This document shows, in pieces, positions 7,897 through 19,700 of a stretch of 49,476 bases of DNA. Below the pieces are notes generated by a model. It did not search any database, was not told the DNA's origin, and saw only the letters and a program-made list of their open reading frames with translations. The stretch is from the NCBI RefSeq assembly GCF_026191355.1, contig NZ_JAPHOQ010000021.1, positions 1 to 49,476 of the forward strand, written 5' to 3'. Made by a program: the position numbers and the translations under genes. Position 1 is the first letter of the stretch. Every line of letters begins with the position of its first letter. Source of the stretch: Legionella sheltonii. Lineage in GTDB: Bacteria; Pseudomonadota; Gammaproteobacteria; Legionellales; Legionellaceae.

Positions 7897-8219
7897 GTCT
7901 GTTTATAGTCTGTCAAACTTCTTGTAGGATTGAGAAGTTAATCCGATGATCCATCATTTACCAAGGTGTCTTTGATATCGAGATACAAATAATCTGTCAC
8001 ACTTCTTCGAAAAGCTATTTTTGTCCCTTATTTTCTTCAAGATGGAGTTTGATCCCTGTGTGGTTGATAAGTACTCAGTTGTCGTGAAAAAACAAATTTT
8101 ATTCATCAAATTCATTATCTGCGCATCGTTCTGCTTAAAGTAATTACTCTGATACGAATTTGAAAGTTGTCAAAGAACTTTATATTTATGAATATCTTAG
8201 CTCCTATTTATTTTGTAAT

Positions 8220-8246
8220 TTGATTTTAGCCCTTTATTTGGATAAT
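8220..8246 (+). promoter_or_regulatory. Weak promoter candidate for the polyketide operon
   Basis: TTGATT (8220-8225) and GATAAT (8241-8246) are separated by 15 bp, 36 bp ahead of the first ATG of the operon at 8282. The spacing is short for sigma70. No other long untranslated leader or operator is apparent. Confidence 0.25.
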
Positions 8247-8281
8247 ATGCTTTCAGTTAAGGCAACCGCTTATTTATTCTC

Positions 8282-10723
8282 ATGAAATTTTTTGATATTT
8301 CTTTACCCTTAAGTGTTGTTCAAAAGATAGTTCGTTATGTACCTTCAGAAGATAAAAAGAAATTAAGTTTCGTAAATCAAAGCTGGAGAGAATTATTGAC
8401 CCATGAGGGTTCTGAATTATTTATTGAGGCACAAGACTCAACTGATGTTTCTGAGTTACGCCCTCATATTGAAGCTTTTCTGCCTGTCATCCCCCAATCG
8501 CCGATCAAAATAAAGCGTTTGACAGAGGGATTTTCTCCTTGGGCCAACAGTTATTTAGTACAAGTGGGCGATGAACGTTTTGTATTGCGTCATATAAGAC
8601 ATAAGGAAGGTCGAGCCCGTGAAGTACTTGCGTCAATTTTTTTCGCGCACAGCAAAGTAGCTCCTGGAGTAGAGTATTTTGATTTTTCTTCAGGTGTTGT
8701 GATCATGCGTTATGTAGAAAATGATCCTTCAATTACTGGAAAACTTGATGATGAGCAGCTGAAACTTATTGCAAAAAAATTTGCAGTAATACACAGCGGA
8801 CCTCATTTCAAAAAGCGAGCGGAAATTGAAAGTTCTACCTTGATTACTGAGCGTAGAGAGACTTTAAAAAGTTACATTAAAGCCTCACCTGTATTTTTCT
8901 TGCAACAATATGCACTGATGCAGTTGGATTATTTGTCGTCTTTGGTAAGACAAACTCATTATTGTCACAATGATGTTAACCCCAATAACATACTGGCAAC
9001 TCCAGATAATTTCTATTTTATTGATTGGGAATGTGCTGGATTAAATGACCCTTTCTTGGATTTAGCTACTGTAGTTGCCACATTACGTTTAAAGCCCCCT
9101 GCAGCAAAGTCTCTTTTAACTCATTATTTGGGGCATGAACCAAGCAGTGAAGAGTATTTGCATTATGTGCGCATGCAACAAATTGCTTTTCTGCGATTTG
9201 CAATTTGTTTTGCAGCAAATATAAAGGATCCCTTAAGTGTGAGTCATGTTGAAATTGGATCAATTCCAGCATTTAATGAATATCAACCTAGTGATGGGAA
9301 AGTCGATAAAGGAAGTGATTTAGGCAAGTTTTATATTAGTGTGATGCTCATCAAACAAGCCATGCAAACCGTTAATGATTATCAATTTAAGCGACAACTT
9401 AACAACAAGCTATTAGGGAGCGTAAGCAAGCCAGCAAAAGATTTTAATTTTGGGGAGTTACAAGTTCCTTATTTTATTATGGGAGGAATTTTAAAATATC
9501 TCCGTAAGGATGAAATTCAAACTCTTCGTCTGGTCTGCCGCAGTTGGCGTTTATTTGTAGATGAACAGATTGTGAAACCCAAAGAACTGCTCCCTGAGGG
9601 GGCAGTAGAGGTAATCAGTAACTCTAAGGCGATTGCCACTCGTTTAAAGTCAGTAGTGCAGTCGTTTCTTCCTTGGAATGTAGGGGTTATAAAACAACTG
9701 AACGGAGGGTTATCCCCCTTTTGTCAGAACTTCCTAGTGGAAGCATATAATCAGAAATATGTCATTAAAATATTAGAAGAGGACAGTGCGCAGGGATGGG
9801 TGGAACTGTATGCAGCCCAAGCCGCATCGTGTATGGGCATTGGTCCACGAATGATTTATTTTAATGCAGCACAAAAAGTAGCTATATATGAATTTGTAGC
9901 GAATGATCCCCGTTGGCCACTAGATAAATCATTGGATAGATTGGCATCACTTGGTTCAGTGATTAGTGCATTACATGCAATCAAAGTACCTGAAAAAAAA
10001 GTGAGTAAAGAAAGCGATAAATTTCTGCAATTAAAGTCCAGGGTAAAAGATCTTGCTGAAACTAATTCTAAGTTCGAAGGTTTTTCCTTGGTTATCTCTC
10101 TATTTAATGATTTAGATTATTTATTAAGTCTAAATTCTAAAGCCAGTTTGTGTCACTATGACATGAATCCCTGGAATATATTATTTCAAACGGCAGAGAA
10201 TCAATTTTCGTTAATTGACTGGGAATTTGCTCGGGTTGGTAATCCGCTTTTTGATGTGGCAACAATCGCGAATTTTTTACGTTTAAACGCGTTAGAAGAA
10301 GCTTTTCTGCATATTGCATACAAGAAAGGGCGAATTAGTGCACTGGATGAAGCTTCTTACCAAATCACTAAAGCTTATGTTTATTTGCGATATGCTATTT
10401 GTTCACTTGGACTCAATACAAGTTATGATTTGAAAACTGATCAAAGTATATTAAGTAATTTGCCACCTTTTAATCAATTTAATCCATTTCAGTTAAAAAT
10501 TGATAAAAACACAAATGAAGGGCGTTATTATATTGCTCTAATGTTTGTAAAAGCAGCCATGAATTTGCTTACGGACAAACAATTCATTTCTCATTTAAAG
10601 ACGTATCAACAAGGGTTTAAAACGGACTATATTCCCTCCTTTTTTGCACATTCATCAGACAGGTTAGATGAACAGAATGGACCAGGAATTAACGCGAGTT
10701 TCAAACAAGACTCATACTCTTGA
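8282..10723 (+). CDS. Duplicated F-box/APH-like kinase protein (F-box-kinase-F-box-kinase)
   Basis: The 813-residue protein is an internal tandem duplication. Unit 1 starts with an F-box-like segment (LPLSVVQKIVRYVPSED...LSFVNQSWRELL, about 8-41). A phosphotransferase of the aminoglycoside/choline kinase fold follows, with CHNDVNPNNIL (H229, D231) and IDWE. Unit 2 repeats this with VPYFIMGGILKYLRKDEIQ...VCRSWRLFV (about 396-430) and CHYDMNPWNIL (H625, D627) and IDWE. In Legionella, F-box proteins are typically Dot/Icm effectors that hijack host SCF ubiquitin ligase, while APH-like enzymes phosphorylate small molecules. The pairing here is unusual. The 3' end overlaps the first polyketide synthase gene by 56 bp, so the gene belongs to that operon. 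A role in self-protection, in modifying the product, or in the host cell are all possible. The start has a poor ribosome site. Confidence 0.82.
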   Translation: MKFFDISLPLSVVQKIVRYVPSEDKKKLSFVNQSWRELLTHEGSELFIEAQDSTDVSELRPHIEAFLPVIPQSPIKIKRLTEGFSPWANSYLVQVGDERFVLRHIRHKEGRAREVLASIFFAHSKVAPGVEYFDFSSGVVIMRYVENDPSITGKLDDEQLKLIAKKFAVIHSGPHFKKRAEIESSTLITERRETLKSYIKASPVFFLQQYALMQLDYLSSLVRQTHYCHNDVNPNNILATPDNFYFIDWECAGLNDPFLDLATVVATLRLKPPAAKSLLTHYLGHEPSSEEYLHYVRMQQIAFLRFAICFAANIKDPLSVSHVEIGSIPAFNEYQPSDGKVDKGSDLGKFYISVMLIKQAMQTVNDYQFKRQLNNKLLGSVSKPAKDFNFGELQVPYFIMGGILKYLRKDEIQTLRLVCRSWRLFVDEQIVKPKELLPEGAVEVISNSKAIATRLKSVVQSFLPWNVGVIKQLNGGLSPFCQNFLVEAYNQKYVIKILEEDSAQGWVELYAAQAASCMGIGPRMIYFNAAQKVAIYEFVANDPRWPLDKSLDRLASLGSVISALHAIKVPEKKVSKESDKFLQLKSRVKDLAETNSKFEGFSLVISLFNDLDYLLSLNSKASLCHYDMNPWNILFQTAENQFSLIDWEFARVGNPLFDVATIANFLRLNALEEAFLHIAYKKGRISALDEASYQITKAYVYLRYAICSLGLNTSYDLKTDQSILSNLPPFNQFNPFQLKIDKNTNEGRYYIALMFVKAAMNLLTDKQFISHLKTYQQGFKTDYIPSFFAHSSDRLDEQNGPGINASFKQDSYS

Positions 10724-13700
10724 AGATACGACTCCTGTATTGATAGGCTTAAGCTTAAGACTTCCACACATTGAAAATGAGGAAGCTTTGTGGCAATTTT
10801 TAGTTGCCGGTAAAAAAACACGTTGTTCTGTAGATGGCTCAAGAATGTGGCATAGTGAGAATGAAATGACCTATGCCAATTTATTCTCTGATTGGGACTT
10901 CTTTGCTCCAGAATTATTTAATCTCACCGCAAAAGACATCGCTCACATCGATCCTCAACAGAAATTGGCTTTGTATGGAGTACATACTTGTCTGGAACAG
11001 GTCGGCATTATGCGACAGGAGTTGCAACAGGCAACTACGGGTGTTTATGCAGGGGTGATGACTGTTGATAACTTGCATACCTATGCAAGCACTATGGTGG
11101 AAAGTGACAGTCGTTTTTTTTTGAATAATTGTGAGGCCAGTGTTGCAAATCGGGTTTCGCACTGTTTTAACTTTACTGGAGAGAGTAAAAGTATTAACGC
11201 AGCATGCGCTAGTTCTCTAGTTGCCTTAAAAGATGCGTGTGACAGTATCAAGTATGGTCAAAATGATTTTGCTTTTATTATTGGTGTAAATTACATCGAT
11301 AGTGCTTTGAGGCATCAAAGTTTCAAAAAAGCAGGAATGCTCTCGAGAAGTGGTTGGTGTCATACTTTTTCGATGCAAGCAGATGGGTATTTACCTTTGG
11401 AAGGCATGGTTACTTTGCTCGTTACTTCAAAAGCAAAGGCTGATTCATTAAATCTTCCCATTTTAGCAGCTGTTGCAGGAATTAGTTGTAATCACAATGG
11501 AACCACAAGCACGATGACTGCTCCAAGTGTGACGGCACAATCAAAACTCATTCATTTGGCGAAAAAGCAATGTTTGAATCTCGATGTAGGATATGTGGAA
11601 GCTCATGGAACAGGGACTAATCTTGGTGATCCTATCGAACTTGAGGCCTTAAGTCGTAATTATCCTGGTTGCTTTGTGGGCTCTATTAAAGGAAATTTAG
11701 GGCATATGGAGGCTGGTGCCGGTTTATTAGGCGTTGCTAAGTGTCTTCTTATTTTAAAAAAACGACAAATTCCTCCTCATATACTATCTGATGCAGCTAA
11801 TCTTTTATTACCAGAAATTTTAAGTATCAATACAGAATCAATTGCTTATAATCATTCGCAAATTGCGGTTAGTTCTTTTGGGTTTGGTGGTGCAAATGCG
11901 CATGCGATTTTCCAAACAGTTCCTGAGCGCTCACCGATTCGTACAGAAGAACCCTTTAAATTACCTTTATTGCTGAGCGCAGCGACCAAAGAAGATTTGG
12001 AAGCACGAGTGACGCTCTCTGAGGATTATGCTCTACAGAAGCAAAAGTATCATTTGGCATTAAACTCAATTTATACCCAGGAGCACCATCCTTCTTTTCG
12101 CCAAGCAGGATGGCTCAATGATCATGATGAGTCCATTAATTGGGTGTCATTGAATCATGACTTTATCACTCTTCCTGGTTGTTGTGCACAGGGTGCAGTT
12201 AACTTAAGACCCTACATGCAGCATACTTTTTCTGAACGGTTGCCGGAATATTGGATTAATCTGATTTATGATTTCTTACCTGATATTCGTTGTATTGAGG
12301 CTTTTGGAAATGCTGTGTCTCTGGCGTTGCAAGCCAATCAAAAGATGCAAACACATTTAATATTAGATGGTGAACAATATCCTGCTTTAAGTGATTTAGA
12401 TGAGTATGTATTGGAACTTATTGATGGTTTGGTAATCGACCCATCGGAGGTGAATCGACTTATTGCTGAAAGTATGGCGCTGTACCAGCATCAATATACA
12501 TTTAAAGCGCTTTTGCAAAATCTACTCGATCCCGAATTAATTGCCGTGTTTGAGCAAGGTGATGCAGGGCTACTGTTAGATGAAGGGATTATAAATCATC
12601 AAATAATAATTATTCTTTTGTGGGCAAGAGTTAGCGTGATTAATAAATGGGAATTAAGCGCGGTAAAAAAAGAACTACTAAACCGTTTTCCTGCTGCCTT
12701 GGTTGAACTAATTGCTATGCTTGAGCAGCAACTTCTTCTGCCAGAAGAGGTCCTATTATTATTAAAGAGAGATTCTGTTTTTATCGATCTTTTTAAGAGC
12801 AGATTAATTGAGCGGGTAACCACAATTTCTGAAGCTAATTTATTTATTTTATTAAGTGCTTACTATAAACCGATATTGACCTTAATCTGCGATTCACAGA
12901 GTAGTGTTTCTAATCAATGTATTTTTCATTTTAAAGAAGGGCAACATATCTGTATTGATCTCGATCAAGCGAACAAACTGGACGCCTTGACATTAAGTGA
13001 TGAGGTAGTTCTTAAGTTATGGCTTATGGGTTTTGTTATCGATTTTGAACGTTATTTAGGGACGATGGATTTTGAGCGTAAGCCTTATTTTAAGAAAGCT
13101 ATAACAGCTAGTTACAAAACCAGAGAAAACTCTTTAGGAAGACAATTCGATGCATTACAAACTACAGTGAAATGTCTCAATCATCATGAATTGTCTCATC
13201 TGAAACAGGTTCATTGGACTGAGTTTTCCTTAAATGAGCTATTCAGGCAAGATCTTTGGATCACGATTGATTATCCGGATATAAATCCAATCCATTATGT
13301 ATTAGAAGCGATACGGCAAATCACGATAACATGCGGTGTTCAAGTTAAAAAACAACGCGTGATTTACCTGCAGCTGGATAAGCTTTATTCTTCTGCAGAA
13401 GTCCAATTAGTCACTCATTGTGTAAAAGCGATTAATTTAGAAATAAGTCCACTTCACATTAAGGTGATTGATTTTCAGGGAAAATTTTATCAATACGATA
13501 AAGTCACTTTACAATTTCCTAGGGTGCTAAATAAAGGCCTTGAATACCGAGGAATCTATGTTTTAGTTGGTGGAGCGGGTGGAATCGGCTTAAAACTGGG
13601 CGCCTATCTCCAAGAACACTACAAGGCACAAATTTATGTGCTGGGTCGCAAGCCCTATAACCAATTGAATGAACAAGTAAAAATCCAGTTGCAACAAGCT

Positions 13701-16700
13701 AAGATGATTTATCATTGCTATGATCCGGATAAAGATGAAGTTCTTCTAACCCGTTTAAAACAAATAGCGTCTCTACAGAAAATTTCTGGTATTTTCCATT
13801 TAGCTGTTGCACGAGATGACGAATGGTGGATTAAGCAAAGTGAGAACTCATTATCCACGACATTGATGCAAGTCATTCAACGCAACCATTGGTTAGTTGC
13901 TGAAGAATTATCTCAGTACGCCAACAACCTGTATGTCTTTACCTCAATCCAAGCCTATTACCCCAATTTAGGGGCTACGATATACAGCTTTGAGGCGGCT
14001 TTTAAAAGTTATTTATCGGCGCAACAAAAAAGTCTTCCCTGTTTTGTCACCGCATTAGGAGTGATCGAAGGCATTGGCTTGGCAACATCTGCTGATTACT
14101 CACAGTACATGGCGAATAATAATTTAGCTCCTTTGTCTTTTTCTCAACTGATGACACTTTTTGAACTGCAAATTGACACCAATACGCCTGTTGCTTTAAT
14201 TACCGGAACTGCAAAAAAAAGCGATTTTATTGCTCGTGTAGCGATCAACAAAAATAAGAGCCTGGACGGATTTGTTGCACTCACTCTCTTGCTGCAGATC
14301 AATCAGTCTTTTCCCATGCAGGGTTGTTGCATTGCGACCTTTCTGGCAGCTTTTCAAAAACATTTGCAACTATTGGTCCGAGAATTACTTCATATCTGGC
14401 AAAAAATGCATTTTATTCATTTGGATAATGACTTTATTTTTATTGCCAAAGATCTAAAGCAACTTGAGGCACTAAAAAACAGCTATGAGGATGAATTAAA
14501 AGAAGGGGATTATGCGTCCCGACTTCAATTATTTGCAGCAGTATGTGAACACTATAATGACCTATTATCAGGGAAGCTATTGCCGCAGCAGGTTATTTTT
14601 CCTCAGGGAAATACAGAGTTAGTCCAAGGTTTTTATGAGCATCATACAGTTGCTGATCATGCCAATCAGATTCTGGCAAGTAAATTGAGAAAATACTGTA
14701 GGTCGGCTCAAAGAACAATAAAGATTCTTGAAGTAGGTGCTGGGAGCGGCGCTTCGACTCGGGCTGTTTTAGCAGCAATGCAAGGTCAATCCTATGTCTA
14801 TTATTTCACGGATATTTCGCCTGCATTGGTTAATAAAGCCAAGCGTTATTTTTCTGAGTACGAACACTTCATGGAGTTTCGAATCTTTAATATGGAGCAC
14901 ATGGATGCTCAGCATGAGTTTTATCACGAATTTGATTGTGTCATTGCGACCAATGCTATCCATGCAACGAGCGATATTTTAAATTCCCTGAACAGCTTGA
15001 GTGAATGCTTGGTTGATGGGGGACATTTATTATTGAATGAGTTAGTGGAAAAGACGCCTTTTACCACTGCTGTTTTTGGCTTATTTGATGGATGGTGGAA
15101 TGCGAAAGACCCACATTTACGCCAAATCAATTCACCTTTATTAAGTGCCGATCAATGGATTTCTGTATTACAAACAATGCAATTAACCGAAATTGAATAT
15201 CAAAGTTCGTGTTTAAATTTTTCATCAGCGGAACAAATTGTTCTAGATGCCAAAATAAGGCGGCAGGGCAAGATAAACAAGCAATCCAGTTTGTTAATTC
15301 CCTTATCGAAGGCATCCATGGCTCCAGTGAACAAGCCACCGGTCGAAGAACAGCAATCCCCAATTCATTCGACAAACAATCAGAGATGGATTATCGAGCA
15401 ATTGGCACAAACACTTTATTTGGATAGTGAAACAATTCAATTAGATGACCGATTATCTGATCTTGGATTTGACTCATTAAGTTTGAGTGATTTATATCAA
15501 AAATTAAAACCCCAATATCCTGAATTAGGTATTGCTGAATTATTTGCGGTAGATACAGTCAATGCATTGGTTCAACGATTTACTCATGAACACTCTGAAG
15601 TTCCTGATGAGGTCAATCCTGATTTAGAACATTATAATTGGGAGACTGATATTGCCATAGTCGGTTTAAGTTATCAGCTTCCGCATACCGGATCAGATGA
15701 TTTCATTTCCATGCTGCAAGAGGGCAAGACAGCATTTGGGCCGATTCCTAAATCACGTTGGGCGTATGACTCATTTGCCTACAGCGGTAGCTTTTTAAAT
15801 GAGATTGATTGCTTTGATGCCGCCTTTTTTAAATTGTCTCCACGTGAAGCGGCTTTTATGGATCCGCAGGAACGTTTGCTGTTGCAAAATGCTTATTCGG
15901 CTCTGGCCGATGCGAATGCTTTTCCCATTGCGTCTGACAATCAAATTGCAGTATTTGTCGGCATTAGTGGTGCTTATTATGCGTGGTTGAATGAGGATTG
16001 GACTACCCAAAAACATGCTAATTCTTCTTGTGCTTATTGGTCAGCTGCAAACCGAATTTCCTACAGTTTTAATCTACACGGACCCAGTATGGCGGTGGAT
16101 ACCGCGTGTTCCTCTTCATTATCAGCACTTCATTTAGCGTGTCAAAGTCTATTAACTGGTGAATCGAACATGGCCGTAGTTGGTGGGGTCAATTTAATTG
16201 TACATCCACGACAAATGCTAGAGCTCTCTGATTTGCATATGCTTTCAGCACAAAACATCAATGCCACTTTTTCTCAAAATGCAGATGGGTTTGTTTATGC
16301 TGAAGGGGTGGTGGCTTTATGTATTAAAAAATTGAGTGAAGCTGTTGCCGAAGGCAATAAAATTTATGGAGTAATTAAATCGAGTGCACTCAATTCAGGG
16401 GGCAAAATGCACGGATATACAGTGCCAAATCCTGAAGCCCAAAAAAAAGTAATCCTTTCTGCATTGCAAAAAGCAAAAATTAATTCGTCGCAAATCAAAT
16501 ATATTGAAGCTCATGGAACAGGAACAGTCTTAGGTGATCCAATCGAAATTAAAGCATTGAGTGATGTGTATCAAAATAAAGTATTTATTGGTTCGATTAA
16601 GAGTAATATGGGCCACAGTGAAGCATGTGCTGGTTTAGCAGGATTAGTGCGAATTTTATTACAATATCAGCATGAAGAAATTTTTGCTGCGGTTAATGCT

Positions 16701-19700
16701 TGGCCGTTGAATGAGCATTGTCATTTTGAAAAAACACAATTTATTATCCCAGAAAAAAATACGGTTTGGGGACACAGTAAAGGATTTCGTTTTAGTGCGC
16801 TAAGTTCTTTTGGTGCAGGTGGCTCCAATGCACATGTTATTTTACAAGACTATCCGATTATTCCTGAGCCTAATACAAAACAGCATTCTTTTAACAAGCA
16901 AAGACATTGGATCGTTCCACGTACTGATTCAGTGGCTATTCACGAATACCCCTTATCTCTGGAAACTAAAGCGTACTATTTTGAGCAACACCGATTGCAT
17001 CAACGTCCGATATTACCTGGTGCTGCACATATTTATTTTTGTTATCAAGCTTATTTGCGTTATAAAAATAAGATATCCAATATCAGCATTCGTGACATAA
17101 AATGGCTTCATCCCATTTATGCGGATCATCACGCGGACAAGAGTTCATTTAAGATTCAATTTAAACCTGAAAAGAGCCACACGGTGTGTGAGTTATCTGG
17201 GGAGCTATTGCATTCGAGTAGCATTTATTATTCTTTAGATGAGCGGACTGTTAGTAAGGACTATGCGCGATTTACTGTTGAGTATACTCATGATTGTTCC
17301 GTGAAAGACATGTATGCTCAATTTCGCCAAAACAATTGGTATCATGGCAAAGCTTTTCAATGTGTACAAACAATTCGGATTAATCCTGATAAAAATAAAG
17401 CAATTGCTGTATTAACTCTCTCAGAATCTCATGAGGATCCTACATTGGATCCGCGATTGTTTGATAGTGTTTTGCAATGTGTCTCGGTGTTACAAGAAGA
17501 CCTACCTGAAGATCAGGTATATATTCCACATGGAATTGAGGCATTGAATTTATTTCACGTGTGGACTTCTACACTCTATGTCGTTGTTGAAGACAAATCC
17601 CAACGAAAATTTTCTCCACGTTATGACATTTCTATTTTTGATGAACAACATCATTTGGTAAGCCACATTGTGGGCTTTTGTATGATTCCTATTCATAAGC
17701 AGCAAATTATTCCACAAAAAATACCAGTCCATTATTTTAAACCATCCTGGCAACGTATTCATTGTGATAGAGCAAAGGACAGAACTCTTAGGTGGTTGCA
17801 AGTAACTGATAGACCAAGCACAGACTCAGAATGTTCTATAATCTTGGTGAATCAGGTGCAAGGTTCACCGCAATTCATTAGTTTACTGCAAAATATACAG
17901 GACGCTTTACAGTCAAGAAAAAAATTAAACCTGATTTTGTGTTTTGATGATTTTCGAGAAACTGCAGTTTACGCACAAGCAGTTCATGCTTATTTACGTA
18001 CTGCACGACTTGAATTTCCTGAATTGCACTACAGTGTGGTTCTTTTGCCTTGGGAATTTAGTACTCAATTGTTGCCACTGATTGCACAAAGCCAATTGCC
18101 TACTTGGGTTAAAGTAAATCAAGAAGGCTTTTTTCATACCCAATATTATCATGCAGTCAACCCAGAGAAGAGCAGTACGCGCTTATTATTTAAAAAATCG
18201 GGTGTGTATGTGATTGCGGGGGGCATTGGAGCGATTCCAAAAATTATAGCCCAGTATCTGGTAACTCAATATCAAGCTCGCGTGTTACTTCTTGGTCGAC
18301 GTAATCTATCAGCAGAACATCAGCATTGGATACAACAAAACAGCATAAGCTACAAACAAGTTGATATAAGTGATTACGAAACACTGCATTCAGTCATTGC
18401 TCATTTTGTTTTAGAACAAGGAGGAAGGTTGAATGGCTGTATTCAGGCAGCTGGTATTCAGCAAGATAGTTTAATCCTTAATCAATCAGCTGAATCAATT
18501 AAAATGGCTTTGGCGGCAAAAGTAACCGGTACCTTGAATTTAGATAAAGCAACAAAGGAGTATCATCTGGATCATTTTCTTTTGTTGTCATCCTACTCCT
18601 CGATATTAGGCAATATTGGGCAATCGATTTATGCGGCTGCTAATGGATTTTTAGATGGTTTTACTGTCTTACGTGAGTCAATGCGCATCAAAGGTGAACG
18701 CACAGGGTTTACCTGCAGTATTAATTTGCCTTTTTGGGAGCAAGGAGGTATGCAGGTTAGTGATTCGGTTTTAGCTCGTATGCAAAAAGAGTGGGGCATG
18801 CAAGCAATTAGCAATGCTACCGGATGCCGTATTTTGGAAACTTTATCCGTTTTACCTTGGCCGCAAATTATTGCGCATCAAGGAGATCCAGAACTCATTT
18901 TACAGCAATTAAATCATTCGCAATCAGCGAAACAATACAGGTCTGAAGCACATATGGAATTTAAACTTTTTGTAATCAACACCATTAAAAAAGTATTGGA
19001 GCTTGAAGATCATTTTGATGTGACCTCATCTTTTGGTGATCTTGGTTTTAACTCGATTTTATTTACTGAATTGGCAAATCATTTGAATGATGCTCATGAT
19101 TTAGCAATTACTCCCGCAACTTTTTTTGGTTATAAGACGGTTTCTGAGTTTATTGAATTCTATGAACAACAAGTCCCCAAAGCGATATCTCACGACTTAA
19201 CTTGCCCAAGCGGCGCAGGATTTGTTCGCGAGATCCAGCAAGATGGTGAGATTACTGGATCCCGCGAACAAGTCGCGGGATGTCAGCAAGGGCATGATCA
19301 TAAGATTCAGGAAAATTACCCAGTTATTATCGGTTACAGTGCATTATTGCCAGGATGTAAGGATTTGAATGATTTTTGGCAATTGTTATTAAATCAACGA
19401 AATGTTTTTAGTCAAACGCCAGCGAATCGGTTGCACTATATGCAACAACATCCTGGAGCATTTATTGATGGTGTCGATGCATTCGATGCCTCATTTTTTA
19501 ATCTTTCTCCGCTTGAAGCAATGGTGATGGATCCTCAGCAAAGATTATTATTGCAAGAAGTATGGCATGCTTTAGAAATGGGTGGAATCAATCCATTACA
19601 ATTAAAAGGTTCTGCTACTGGTGTTTATGTAGGCGCGTCAACTTTTGATTATGCTAAGTTATTGACCCGTTACCAAATTAATAATCCCTACATTCCAGTT

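Larger units (their letters stand above)
7408..8281. other. 874-bp spacer with no convincing gene
   Basis: This AT-rich interval lacks a persuasive coding sequence. A 75-codon frame at 7722-7949 has odd composition and no ribosome site. A short peptide-like run near 7476-7545 (MARLQTIMLWQAINHGVN) may be a degraded remnant. Notable sites are a candidate terminator (7684-7712) and DnaA-box-like motifs (7767-7896). Confidence 0.4.

Noticed and set aside
7722..7949. 75-codon plus-strand frame in the spacer before the operon
   Set aside because: No ribosome site, and odd Phe/Leu/Ile-rich composition in AT-rich DNA containing DnaA-like boxes; reads as non-coding.
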